Shown: positions 23,411 to 33,720 of the stretch, one piece after another
Numbering within the stretch: the first letter of the stretch is position 1
Layout of the letters: each line of letters starts with the position of its first letter
Assembly: GCA_027625915.1 (NCBI GenBank)
Contig: JANTQA010000075.1
Location: 806,001 to 870,000 of the forward strand
Source: Anaeramoeba flamelloides
Lineage: Eukaryota > Metamonada > Anaeramoebidae
DNA length: 64,000 bases
Direction of reading: 5' to 3'
The notes under the pieces: model-generated
What the model was told of the DNA's origin: nothing
Database searches by the model: none
The model's input: only the letters and a program-made list of their open reading frames with translations
Program-made: the position numbers and the translations under genes

Positions 23411-24187
23411 AAGAGATCCATTTTAATAAAACTCAAGATTATCATGATATTGATATTGAGAAGATCTATGATTTTATTGGCGAATTATGATAGCCAATGG
23501 ATAAATATTTGAGAACCTGAAATAACAAATTTTCTTTTTTAATTGGAAAATGACAGTATTCAAAGCTTTTATAAAACAATTTCAAAAATACAAAAATTTT
23601 TAAGAGACTTTTATGAATTTATTAGTTTGATGTACTTGTGACACACATCTTTTGGGCCTCTGCAATTGACATTAAATTGTGATAGTTTATGGAGTTACAA
23701 ACAACCCTACCAATAGTATTTTGATTTAATTGTCCAAAACTGCACAGAGTTTTAATTTTTGGGTTCAATTTCAAAATAGTCTATTCCAAAACAGATTGAA
23801 CCATAAAAAATTCTGGATCTTTACTTAAAAAATATCCCAAACCAACAATTTTTTTGATCACCCTTAAAAGATTTTACCCTCAAAGTTTCCGAATTTTTTT
23901 TTAAATTGCGCAGATTGGAAAAATATTTCCTAAAAGGATTCAATTAACAACCCACAAGCGATCTATTTCTTCATGATAGAAGTTTCTTTATCAAATAATT
24001 TTGAAAAATTTTTCTATTTAATTTCCATTATTTTTGAATCAAAAGGATTTCAAATCATGATCGTCTCAAAAAAAAAACATTTTCAGCAGAATTGAGTTTT
24101 AAACATTTTTGAATCGGAATTAATCATTTTTTTATTTTTTAGCGCTTTAAAAATTATTTCAAAAAAAAACTCAACAATTTCAAAACA

Positions 24188-25560
24188 ATGCTTCAACTTT
24201 TCAAACAAACTCAAAAAAGCCTTTTTAACATCCCAATCTCAAATTCACTTCTTCAAATTAAAAGATTTTATGACCAAAAAGTTATAGACCACTTTGAGAA
24301 CCCAAGAAACGTTGGCACATTTGATGCTGACGAACTTGATATCGGAACAGGTCTACACGGATCACTTGCCTGCGGGGATGTTATGAAAATCCAATTAAAA
24401 ATTGACAAAGAAGGGATCATTAAAGATGCAAAATTTAAGACTTATGGTAAGTCTTGACTTTAACTTTCTATTTTTGAAAACTGTTGATTGTAAAATAAAT
24501 GGAACAAAATTTTCATTTGGCTTTCCAAAAATAAAACGCCTCTCAAGAATTAAAATATATCTAGAAAGACTTCAATTCTAAAAGGGAAAAGAATAATAAT
24601 TTAAACTTATTTAAGGTCTAAAAAATTTGAAATTTTGGTATTCTTTTAAAATCATTTTTTGGAAAGCTGAATGAAAATTTTGTTCCTTTTATTTTGCAAC
24701 AAATAGTATAACGATTTGTTTTTTCACACATACTTCACGATTAATTTTAAATTGGTCAGTGAATACTCACGTTATAAATGACTTTTTCATTTTGCCTTTC
24801 AGAAAAAGTAAATTGAGCATTTTTTTTTTCTTTGGATTTAAGAATATTTTCATCGAAATACCAATCAGAACTCTTAAATTGTAAAATCGTATTACACCCG
24901 ATTAACCTTTTATTTACTCTTTAAGGATCTTTACGAAAATTATCAAATCAAAAGAAAATGAAAAATAAAAAGTAAACACAAAAAAAAAAAAGTGCTCATT
25001 TTTTTTGAAATTTTTCAATGATCAAATACAACAAACACAGTTTGTGAATTCTATTTTGCCATGAACAAAAGACTTGTTCTTTTCTCGAATTATTTTTACT
25101 TTTTCTTCCCTATTTATCAACCATACCTTTTCTTTTTCTTTTAACTTACCTTTTTGTTTGTTTCTGTGGGCATTAACTCATTTTTAATTACTTTTTTTTT
25201 TTTTTTTTTTTTAATTTTTTTTCTCTCTCTGACCAACCCTTCACTTCTCAAAACCAAAAAAAAACAACTACTTTAGGATGTGGAAGTGCTATTGCAAGCA
25301 GTTCGTTTTTAACTGAACAAATTAAAGGCAAACATATAGAAAAGGCATTAACCATCAATAATAAGGATATTGCTAAAGAATTGAATCTCCCACCACAAAA
25401 ATTGCATTGTTCATTAATGGCACAACAGGCCTTAAAATCTGCATTCCTTAACTGGAGAGAAAAAAACCAAGATCATAAGTGTGTTTCAGGAAATAACACC
25501 ATCTCTAAAAAACTCCGTGATTTGGCAGAAGAAGACAAAAAACAAGAAGAAAAAAATTAA
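24188..25560 (+). CDS. ISCU: Iron-sulfur cluster assembly scaffold, ISCU/IscU type (two exons)
   Basis: Exon 1 at 24188-24446 and exon 2 at 25277-25560 join in phase to give 180 residues. The protein is the scaffold on which cysteine desulfurase sulfur and iron form [2Fe-2S] clusters before transfer to apoproteins. Residues 1-26 are basic and hydroxylated without acids, a likely mitochondrial or hydrogenosomal presequence. The family core starts at FYDQKVIDHFENPRNVGTFD. Cluster ligands are Cys62 and Asp64 (SLACGDVMK), Cys88 (TYGCGSAIASSSF) and His130-Cys131 (KLHCSLMAQQA). The chaperone-recognition loop, usually LPPVK, reads LPPQK (124-128). The splice junction falls inside the invariant TYGCGSA motif, so the intron is certain. 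A C-terminal extension of about 35 residues, Lys/Glu-rich at its end, goes beyond many homologues. The gene stands alone, without neighbouring Fe-S genes. Confidence 0.96.
24447..25276 (+). other. Intron of ISCU (830 bp, hosts a MITE)
   Basis: Donor TATG|GTAAGT, acceptor CTACTTTAG|GATGTGG. The junction restores the family motif TYGCGSA. It is three to four times longer than the other introns in the window. A MITE-A copy occupies its first third and a T-run of about 21 bases lies near 25193-25213. Confidence 0.95.
24481..24708 (+). mobile_element. MITE family A, copy 3 (in ISCU intron)
   Basis: The left end CTGTTGATTGTAAAATAAAT then GGAACAAAATTTTCATTTGG, GCTTTCC. The right end GGAAAGCTGAATGAAAATTT then TGTTCCTTTTATTTTGCAAC. 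The roughly 45-base inverted ends differ at only a few positions, so this is among the best-preserved copies. It starts 34 bases after the splice donor. Confidence 0.85.
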
Positions 25561-26085
25561 AAATATTTTCTTTTCTTTTTTCAAATTTTTCAGTTTTTTT
25601 TTTCTTCTTTTTGGAAACGAAAAAGTTTTATTTGATGAAAACCTAATCATCTTTTCCATAAATACCAAAATTTTTTTTACATTCTTAAAAGATGAGAAAG
25701 ATTCTGTTTCTCTTAATTGGTTTTATTGTTTTTTTTCATTTTGAGTGTTTTTCTTGAAATCTCTTGAAAAGGGTTAAACCAATACATTTTTTTTAAATCT
25801 TTGATTTAATTTTTCTCATAATTTCTTTTTGTTGAATAAAAGTCATTTATTTTTAAATACCAAAAATCTTTTTAATTGTTTTGTTATTTGAAAAATTGCT
25901 TTTTTTTTTATTTATTTTTTATCTTTTCTTTGACAAAAGTATATTCGATTAATTTTCAAAATATGGCTTTTTTTTTTTTTTGTTGACATAAAAAAAATTT
26001 GTGTCAACCCCATATTCATTAAAGTTTAAAAAAAGTTCATTCTAAAAATATCAAAAGTATCAATCTTAACAGATTTTTACAATTT

Positions 26086-26087
<2 letters not shown>

Positions 26088-26117
<30 letters not shown>
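26088..26117. repeat. (TA)n microsatellite
   Basis: Fifteen or so uninterrupted TA units. A second shorter AT tract lies at 26745-26761. Confidence 0.95.
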
Positions 26118-26120
<3 letters not shown>

Positions 26121-27494
26121 ATGAAGAGCTGAGAAAAAAATCAAAGAAAAATTTTTTCATTTTAATACTAATAAAAGTGGAAAATACTTTTTAATAAAAG
26201 AAACTACAATATCAGTAACGATACATTATATACTAAATTGGATTTTTTTTTTTACTTGTGGATTATTCATATTTTATAATCAGTAGCAATACCTTTTATA
26301 AATAGAATATGGGTTATTGAATTGAAAGACTGATAAGTTAATAGATATTTTTAATACGAAGGTTTTTTTTTTTTCTTTTTTATTTTCTTTTTGAAAGAAC
26401 CTGTTTATTTTCAATATTAAACTTATTTCTCGTTAAGGTATCCTTATTTAGAAATTGGTTAAAAAAAAAAATATAGAGACTAGTCCCCTAAAGATCCTTA
26501 CAACTTCAATTTAGAAGGTTGAAAAAAAATTTATAGAAAAAGTAAAAAAAATTAATCAATTTTTATCAGAGCTTAATATTCATGAAAAAGAAAACCAACT
26601 TGTGCTGTGTGATCTGTATCTAAAAACTAATAACATCCCTTGAATATCTTTTTAGAAAAATCAACAATAAAGAGTAGGAGTTAATTAAAAATTTATATCT
26701 AAACCCACTAACAACAATTGCCACTCACCTGAATAATCAATTGAATATATATATATATATACTCTTTCTGATTCAAGAATAACTAATTATCAAATTTTCT
26801 TAATTATCTACTTTTAATTTATTGAAAACCTATAAAAACTTGATAATTTGAAAATTAAAAAAAAATAAAACCAAGAACAATAAAAAAAAGTGAACGAAAA
26901 TTTTTTAAAAGAGCATTTCAGTGATTTTATTACTGAAATTTCACCGACTCGGGCAAACAACACAAGTGTAAATTGGGATGTTGTAACAAATAGACTTTTT
27001 ACACTTGTGAAGAAGATTTATTCTTGATAATTATCTGAATATTAATAGAAATTGCACTGCCTCAATTATTCAAAAATTTATTGGAATTTTTGAAGATTTT
27101 CTTTTAAACATAACAAAAATAAAAATAAAAAAATCACAAAAATAAAAAAAAAGAAAAAAGAAAAAGTAAAACAAAAAAAAAATTGAAAAAAATATAAAAA
27201 AAATAAAATTATTACTAAACAAGAAAAATGATCCCAAACAAAAAATTTTAAAAAAATTGATAATAAAATTATGGGAAAAAACATAAAATACAACTTCTAA
27301 TAACATTATTAAGTCGGTTAACATTTTCAAAAAATAGTTTAATTGGTGCCAGTTACAACTTTTCACTCTTTTAACGTTTTATCAACCTTAAAGATTATTT
27401 TTATTGTAAATTTTTTTTAATTTTTAAATCATGTTTCTATTTAATATTTCATTTTTTGTAATTATATTAACTATTTTTATGAGTTCATAAAATT

Positions 27495-27860
27495 TTTGTT
27501 AGGACAGTTGATAGAAGGTTAGTGTTGAGTTGCTTAAATAGAAAAATCACAAACAATTGGTCCATGGTTATCTTATCATTTGATCGATCAACAATTGTTG
27601 GTGAAATTTCAACAAATTTACCAATATATTATTTGTTCAGCTCATTTCATTATTTTGGATACACCGATTTTTTTTTAACTTCCTTTTATATTTTTTCTTT
27701 TCTTAGGATTAAAATGATTACTTATAAAAACATTAATACTAGGTTTTTTAAAGGTGATTTGATATTAATTATATAAAAATATAATAAATTAAGGGTTTTT
27801 TTTTTTTTTTTTAGCATATTTTTGATTTTGGGTGTGTCCAAATTTTTGGAATGGGGTTTA
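27495..27860 (+). repeat. Repeat K, copy 1
   Basis: Matches 54250-54610 in inverted orientation. Shared blocks, in order, are GTTAGTGTTGAGTTG-type sequence, a CAATTGGTCCATGG-like block, then GATCAACAATTGTTGGTGAA and ATTTCAACAAAT. Next come TTATTTTGGA, a T-rich middle, GGGTGTGTCCAAATTTTTGG and AATGGGGTTTATT at the end. The block around CAACAATTGTTGGTGAAATT is almost unchanged between copies while the rest has drifted. Frames across it differ in the two copies except for the short RSTIVGEISTN peptide. Confidence 0.65.
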
Positions 27861-28515
27861 TTAAAAGTTAAATAAATCAAAATTAGAAAGAAATTACAAA
27901 ATATAAAATATTTTATTTATAAAATTAACTAATAAAAAAAGAATTTTTTGAAAAAAAATAACGTTTCTATTCTCTAAAAAATTGTTTTTTTCTTCAAAAA
28001 TATGAATGCCAAATTAAAAAAAAAAAATAAAACATTCTTGAAAAAATTATTTGATCAAGAAGAAATTATTGAAAAAAAACACAAAAGTTTTTTTTTTGCT
28101 TTCTAGAAATTTAAGTAGAATAAAAAAAAGAAAATGAAAAAGAAAATGAAAAGTGAAAAGAAAAAAAAAAGAAAAGAAAAGAAAAGAAATAAAATCACAA
28201 AGTAACTAGATATTACTATCTATAAATATAATTGTGTATATTATAAAAAAAATCTATTAAAATGCAATATCACCTACTTTGCAAGAATTAGGAAAATAAT
28301 AAAATAATAAAAAAAATAAAAAAAATAAAAAAATGTATATAATAAAAAAAAAAAATTAAAAAATCAACAAATTAATGTTGATCAATCTAAAAATAGAAAA
28401 AAGAGAAAGAAAATAAAAAAAAGAGAAAGAAAATAGGAAATGGAGAATATGAGAGATGAAATAGAAAAGAAATGAAACAATTAACCAAATTAATATCAAA
28501 AATATATTCTATTTG

Positions 28516-30480
28516 TTACCATTCCCCATAGTTATAAAATTTATCTGGTATGGACAAGGTTTCTGAATCCCAAAGTGAAAATAGTCCTGGTATTTCTAGT
28601 TCAGTATTGTCATAATGTGTTGATAACAAAGAGTGTGTTGAGCTATCAAATTTGTCTCCTTCATCAAAATAAGGAGAAGAATATGTTTCAATGTTATCAG
28701 ATCCTAAGAGAAATGTTGAAGAATTCAAATCATATTCATTCACATTACAGGGTGAAGAGATATTACTGGAATTGAGAAATACAGTAGTCTTCTTTAGATT
28801 TTGTTCTTCTTCTTCTTCTTGTTGTTGTTGTTGTTGTTCTTGTTGTTGATAATTTGCTCTATTGTTGTGAGGGTGTTGTATCCCAAATACTTCTTCGTCA
28901 ACAACATTTCCTTGTTCTTCTTTGTTGGGTTCAGTTTTTTGTGGTACATTTAGAAAATCTTCTCTACCGAAAGAATTTTTTTTTGAAAAGTTACTATCAA
29001 TAAGAAAAGATTTTTTCTTCTTTAAAATAGGAAATATAATTCGATACGATTTGGTTGATTTGGCTGGTTTGATTGAAACTTCAATTTTTTTAAAAGAGCG
29101 TTTCCTATCTGAAATCTTTCTCTTTTTGGTAGTAAAAGATAATTGTTTGGATGAATTTGGGTCAGCTTTTTGTTGTTGTTTCTTTTGTGCTTGTTGATTA
29201 TTTTGTAAGCAAAATTTCTTCGATTTCTTTGGTGATTTTTTTGATCGTTTCTTCAGGATAATAGCCTTTTTTCCTCTTAAAATTATTTTCGTATTTGACA
29301 AAAGTGATGAAGAGTAATACAAATATTTTTTTAACTCATCAGAATCTAAAATTACTCTTCTTTGACGAAATTCGCCAAGCTCTTTTTTCCTTTCTTCCAA
29401 TTTTGTTAAAAGCTCTTTTGTTTTTCTCTTTTCAAGACTTAAAGAATTAGTTGTAACCTTGGTTGCACAACACGAGACATTACGAGCAACAGTACTGCAG
29501 ATTCCTTGCGAGATCATCTCGTACCTTGAATCGTAAGAGTGTTTATGTGCAATCTTTTTGCTCAGTCTCTCAGTTAACATGAGAACCTTTTGTGCTAAAA
29601 GTCTTCTTGCATTTCGTGCAGCAATCAAATCGTCAAAATATTTTTTGATTTCGGGCAAAACACATGCTTGCTCTTCATTCCATGAATATAAATTCGTCTC
29701 TTGATCTAATGTTACAAGACTAAGTAATTTGTAAATTGATAAAACAGTACATACTCTCTGTTTTGAAAATTGTGTCAAATTTGTTAATGCTTCACTTGTT
29801 AGAGGCTCTAATTTGATTTTTTTTTGATTTTTTTTTTGATTTTTTTTTTTTGATTTTTTTTTTTTTTGATTTTTTTTTTTGGAGAATGAAAAGAAGAAAA
29901 ACCGACAAATACAAGTTTTCCACAATTCCGTTCAAGTGTTATTCAAAGAAGAAAGTTAGTGATCTCTTTTAATTTCGAAAAAAAAAAAATTTGGAAAAAA
30001 CAATAAAAAATTCGAAAAAAGTTTGAAAAAAAAGATGGAAAAAAGAAATTTACTCTCTTTCAATAATTTCAACAATTTAAATCCAAGGACACCTATTGTT
30101 CTGTTTGATCGAGAATTTTCCATTTTCAAAGTAAATTCAGAATTTTTGTTTGCTTGTTTTTTCTCTTCTTGACTTTGAAAAACATTTGACCAAGAAGCGC
30201 TCAGAAAGTATTTTTCAAAGGTGGTGTTTCTTTTGGATTTTTTTTTTTTTTGTGGATTAAACACAACCCCGTTTTGAATAAAAAGCTTTTGGATTCGTTT
30301 CAGGTTACGTCTGAAACTTGTTGAGGTTTCATTTTGTTGTTTTTGTTGTTGTTGTTGTTGTTGTTTACGTTCCAAAAATAATTTTGAATAATGATCAAGT
30401 GTAAAGAGTTGTTCGTATTTGATGTTCGAAAATAAAAAATTACCAAAATCCCAAACCAGTTGAAAATAATTTGTCGTCAT
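28516..30480 (-). CDS. Probable E2F/DP-family winged-helix transcription factor (two exons)
   Basis: Model: exon 1 at 30480-30054, exon 2 at 29807-28516, giving 572 residues. The splice joins RTIGVLGFKLLKLLKE to PLTSEALTNLTQF, QRVCTVLSIYKLLSLV and ETNLYSW. This reproduces the E2F DNA-binding domain layout: a first helix like TSLGLLTKKFI.LL, then a recognition helix like RRIYD..NVLEG..LI, then a strand ending in I.W. The canonical RRxYDxxN of E2F is changed to QRVCTVLS, so DNA contacts may differ. Residues about 200-360 are Lys/Glu-rich with leucine-spaced helices (LLAQKVLMLTERL, ELLTKLEERKKEL), compatible with a dimerisation region. The tail is Gln/Glu-rich and ends with acidic-aromatic LFSLWDSETLSIPDKF. 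That resembles an activation or pocket-protein-binding tail but is not a clear match. A poly-Gln run lies in exon 1. A nuclear role is inferred. Confidence 0.65.
29808..30053 (-). other. Predicted intron of the E2F-like gene
   Basis: Donor GAGA|GTAAAT (30053) and acceptor AAATTAG|AGCC (29808), phase 1, 246 bp. A CACTAAC branch-site-like word lies at 29961-29955. No AG occurs between it and the acceptor, some 145 bases away. The last 70 bases are A-runs broken by TC on the transcribed strand instead of a pyrimidine tract. An AG just upstream of CACTAAC would be a rival acceptor but leaves an added basic insert in the winged helix. Confidence 0.6.
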
Positions 30481-31529
30481 CGTTTGTTGTTTTGTAGTGT
30501 TGTTTTTAAAAAAGAAAAAAAAAATTCTAAAGAAAAAAAAAGAAAAGAAAGTCTAAAAATAAGAAATAAATTTGAAGAAAAAGAAACTAAGAAAATGATA
30601 CATAAGATTAATGACTTTAATTCCAATTTTAATTTGTTTTGAGGTTACTTTATTTTGGTCAGAATTAATTCGGTTTAAACAATCAACTTGAGAATCTAGA
30701 TCGACTTCTTAAATATTTTTGATTGATTTTAATTTTTAAAAAGAAGAATATCTGAGAAAATACAAGTCTTTTCCTTTACTCAACTTTTTAAGATGAATTC
30801 TTCTTTTTGAGAAAATTAAATTTTGGAAATCATAAATTTTTTTCTAATAATTAACTATTTAAAAACACACCATATTTCAAAAGACATACCCATTTTAAGG
30901 TATCTTATTGAGAATCTTTTTAACAATTCCTAGTCAATTATTTATTTTTGCAAGACTTTCCCTTTTCAAGAATTCATGTTAGAAAGTTTAATTTTGAACC
31001 TGACTAACTTTTAATCATGTCGCTTTAAATCCAACCTTTGTTTTTAAAAAAAATTAAATTATCGACAGTTTTTTGATTAAAATAAAAACAAGTATTTCTT
31101 TTTCTTCATTTTCCGAAACCATATAACACCTCACTCCCCAAAATTATATCCTCTGTCATTTTAATTTTGAAAATAAACTTTCTTGATTTTTTCAAAGTAA
31201 TTTTAAATAAGGAAAGTATGAGACTCAAAATCTATTTGTAATTTTTAGACTTTTGGGAAATTTAATGATTTTTTTGATACAAAAAATTTTCTAACCGGTA
31301 ACACATTTTTTTTCGAACAAATTTATTTTTGATCTTTACTTGATAGGACTTTAGTTGAGAACTTTCTATAACCAATTTCAGATCAACTAATTTTTTATTA
31401 AAGGGTTCTTTGATCATTGAATGGTAAGGTTTTATTTAATCAAAAGGGACAAAATTTTTGAATTTGAAACACAGTTTTACAAAGTATTAATGATTTATTG
31501 GAACATATAAAAATATACCCTTATTTTCC

Positions 31530-31765
31530 AATTAAAAATGAATTTTTGAGTTCAGATTCCAAAATATTTTTCTAATTGATAAGTTGATAAAAATCCAAAG
31601 ATCTTTACAACACCTTTAGAAATGATATTTTTAGACTTTTAATAAATTTTCTTTTTGAACTCTAAGATAAAATTTTTACACTGGTAATTTGATTGTAGCA
31701 GTTATAATTAATATTCATTTTGGAAATTGACTTTAAAAATTTTCATTTATTAATTATCAAATAAC
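31530..31765 (-). repeat. Dispersed repeat family C, copy 4
   Basis: Read on the minus strand it gives AATATTCCAAAATGAATATT-like ends, AAAATTTTATCTTAGAGTTC, AAAAATATCATTTCTAAAGG, AACTTATCAATTAGAAAAAT and TTTTGGAATCTGAACTC. Confidence 0.65.
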
Positions 31766-33494
31766 AGTATTCCAAAAATTAAGAAGAAATATTTTGAAAC
31801 CATCACCTTTTACAAATTCAGAGATTATTTCTTCTGCTTCAATTTCGGTATTTTTTCTTATTTTTGGGTTTCCTTGAATTAATATTGAAAATAATAATTA
31901 CTCTGAGACGAAAATTAAAAATTGAATAGGGGTTGTGAGTCAAGAAACCAATAAAACAAAAAGACTAAAGATGATAAATTGAAACAATTTGTTCTTAGCA
32001 TTCTGGAAACAATGTGAAATAGGAATAAAGAGAAACACTGCTTTTAATAGGAAAACCTTACTGAAAACTAAAAGTAATATTAATTAAAAGAAGAAACAAA
32101 TGAACTTTCAAGTAAAACCCGTTATAGGATTTTGGTAAAAACTAGAAAAAAAAAAACAATTTAAATCTATTTGATTATCATAATAATAATGTAGTGGTTT
32201 TGGAGATCCTCGACAATAGTAGAATTTTTTCAACAAATTTTTAAGCAGGTTGATCAATCAAAGAAAAACTCCAGGACAAAAGGCACTCTTAAATTAACTG
32301 TTATACAACTAAATCGCCCATCTTGGCTTTAATTATTTATTTTTTCTTTTATATATAGATATTACTTTAACTTTTCAGGTTCTTATTAAGGTTTCCAATA
32401 AAACCCGTGTTTAATTAAAAAACCATGTTGAATTTTTTTTCCCAAACGATTTTTGTGAAATAAGAATTAAAACATTAAATTTCCTAAAATTTTGACAATT
32501 ACAAAAAGATCTGGAATTAAATGAAGAGTACTCATTTAAATTTGAATTTGTCAAGACTCAAAAAGATTAGTTACCTTTTTTTTTTTTTTAGATCCTTAGT
32601 AATTTATCCAAAACAGATTTGCAAAACGAAAGGACTTGAAATACTATAATTTTTATCAAACAAAAGTGAATATATTTATATATATTGGTATAATTTTTTT
32701 GAATATCACTCTAATAAAAATTTTGAATTCTAAAAAGATAAAAAGATTTTATTGATTTTAGAGCAAAGCCTAAAAAAAAAGGATTTAAATATTTTTTTTT
32801 TTGAAGTATCAAAATTTACTTTAAAAAATTTAAAGATTTAATAGATATTGGGTATTTGGTACACTTTTTTGTTAATTTAATTTACTTTTTGAGATTATAT
32901 ATTTTAAAGTGTGTTTGAAAAATTTCAAATACACTCCCGTAAGATAACCATTTATGATTTGAATATTTGATATAAATTAAATTTTATCTTTTTTTGTTTA
33001 AATACAATAATAAAAAGAGGGGAATTTAATTCCCAGACTCGAAGAAAGCTTAGTTTAATTTTGATTTTGATTTAAAAATCGTTTTGTTTTGGTCGTTTCT
33101 ATTCCACTCTGTACAGAAAAAAAGGAGTTGTATTTTTTCAAGAAAAAAAATCAAAGGAAATTTCTTTTTGTTTTTTTAATAAAAATAAATGAATTAATTT
33201 TCTTCTTTGTGTGTCCCAATTCCCAAGAAAAACAAATGGATTCAACCACCTGAACTGAAGATCAAATTATTTAGATTTTAACAATAAAAAAAAATAATTA
33301 AAGACAGAAACTCTTTTAATTTTTTTTTCAATTTTTATCAAAATGTTCTGGGGATTTATTGAACTCAAACAGCGAGCAAGATTTGGTTTTAAACTATTTT
33401 CTAATTAAATTTACATTTATGTATTCATTAAAACAAATTTGACAAATAAAAAACTGGCCTATCTATTAAGACTTATATTATTATTCTTCAATTA

Positions 33495-33720
33495 ATAAAC
33501 AAAAATTATACGTCCCCAAAAAGATTTTGCTAATTAATTATCAAAAAAAAAATCCAAAGATCTTTAAAAAATCAATTTGACATGATATTTTTAGCTATTT
33601 AATTAAACTTCCGTATTGAACCCAAAGATAAAATTTTAATTTTAAAAATTTGATTGTAACAGTAATAATTAGTATTCATTTTGGAAATTGAAATAAAAAC
33701 TTTGGTTTATTAATTGGGAA
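33495..33720 (-). repeat. Dispersed repeat family C, copy 5
   Basis: The minus strand shows TTTCCAAAATGAATACTAAT, TGTTACAATCAAAT, TTATCTTTGGGTTC, AAAAATATCATGTC and AAAGATCTTTGGA. More diverged than copies 1, 3 and 4. Confidence 0.55.

Larger units (their letters stand above)
17330..24187. other. Long AT-rich spacer, repeat zone upstream of ISCU
   Basis: No host gene is supported in nearly 7 kb. It contains family E copy 1 (about 19060-20835) interrupted by MITE B (19207-19676) and MITE A (19695-19912). It also holds a pair of direct repeats (21790-22290 and 22740-23200) and family C copies (22563-22680, 23216-23410). The short frames at 18025-18210, 21138-21338 and 21661-21867 are low complexity with no recognisable motif. 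Confidence 0.6.
25561..28515. other. AT-rich spacer between ISCU and the E2F-like gene
   Basis: Holds (TA)n tracts at 26088-26117 and 26745-26761 and repeat K copy 1 (27495-27860). From about 28120 it becomes a purine/A-rich tract with GAAAA-type repeats leading into the 3' end of the E2F-like gene. The frames at 25481-25744, 27070-27366 and 27522-27776 are low complexity or part of repeat K. No other gene or RNA was recognised. Confidence 0.6.

Noticed and set aside
26930-26980. Possible structured RNA around TTTCACCGACTCGGGCAAAC
   Set aside because: Slightly GC-richer but no stable stem pattern or known RNA signature that I can identify.
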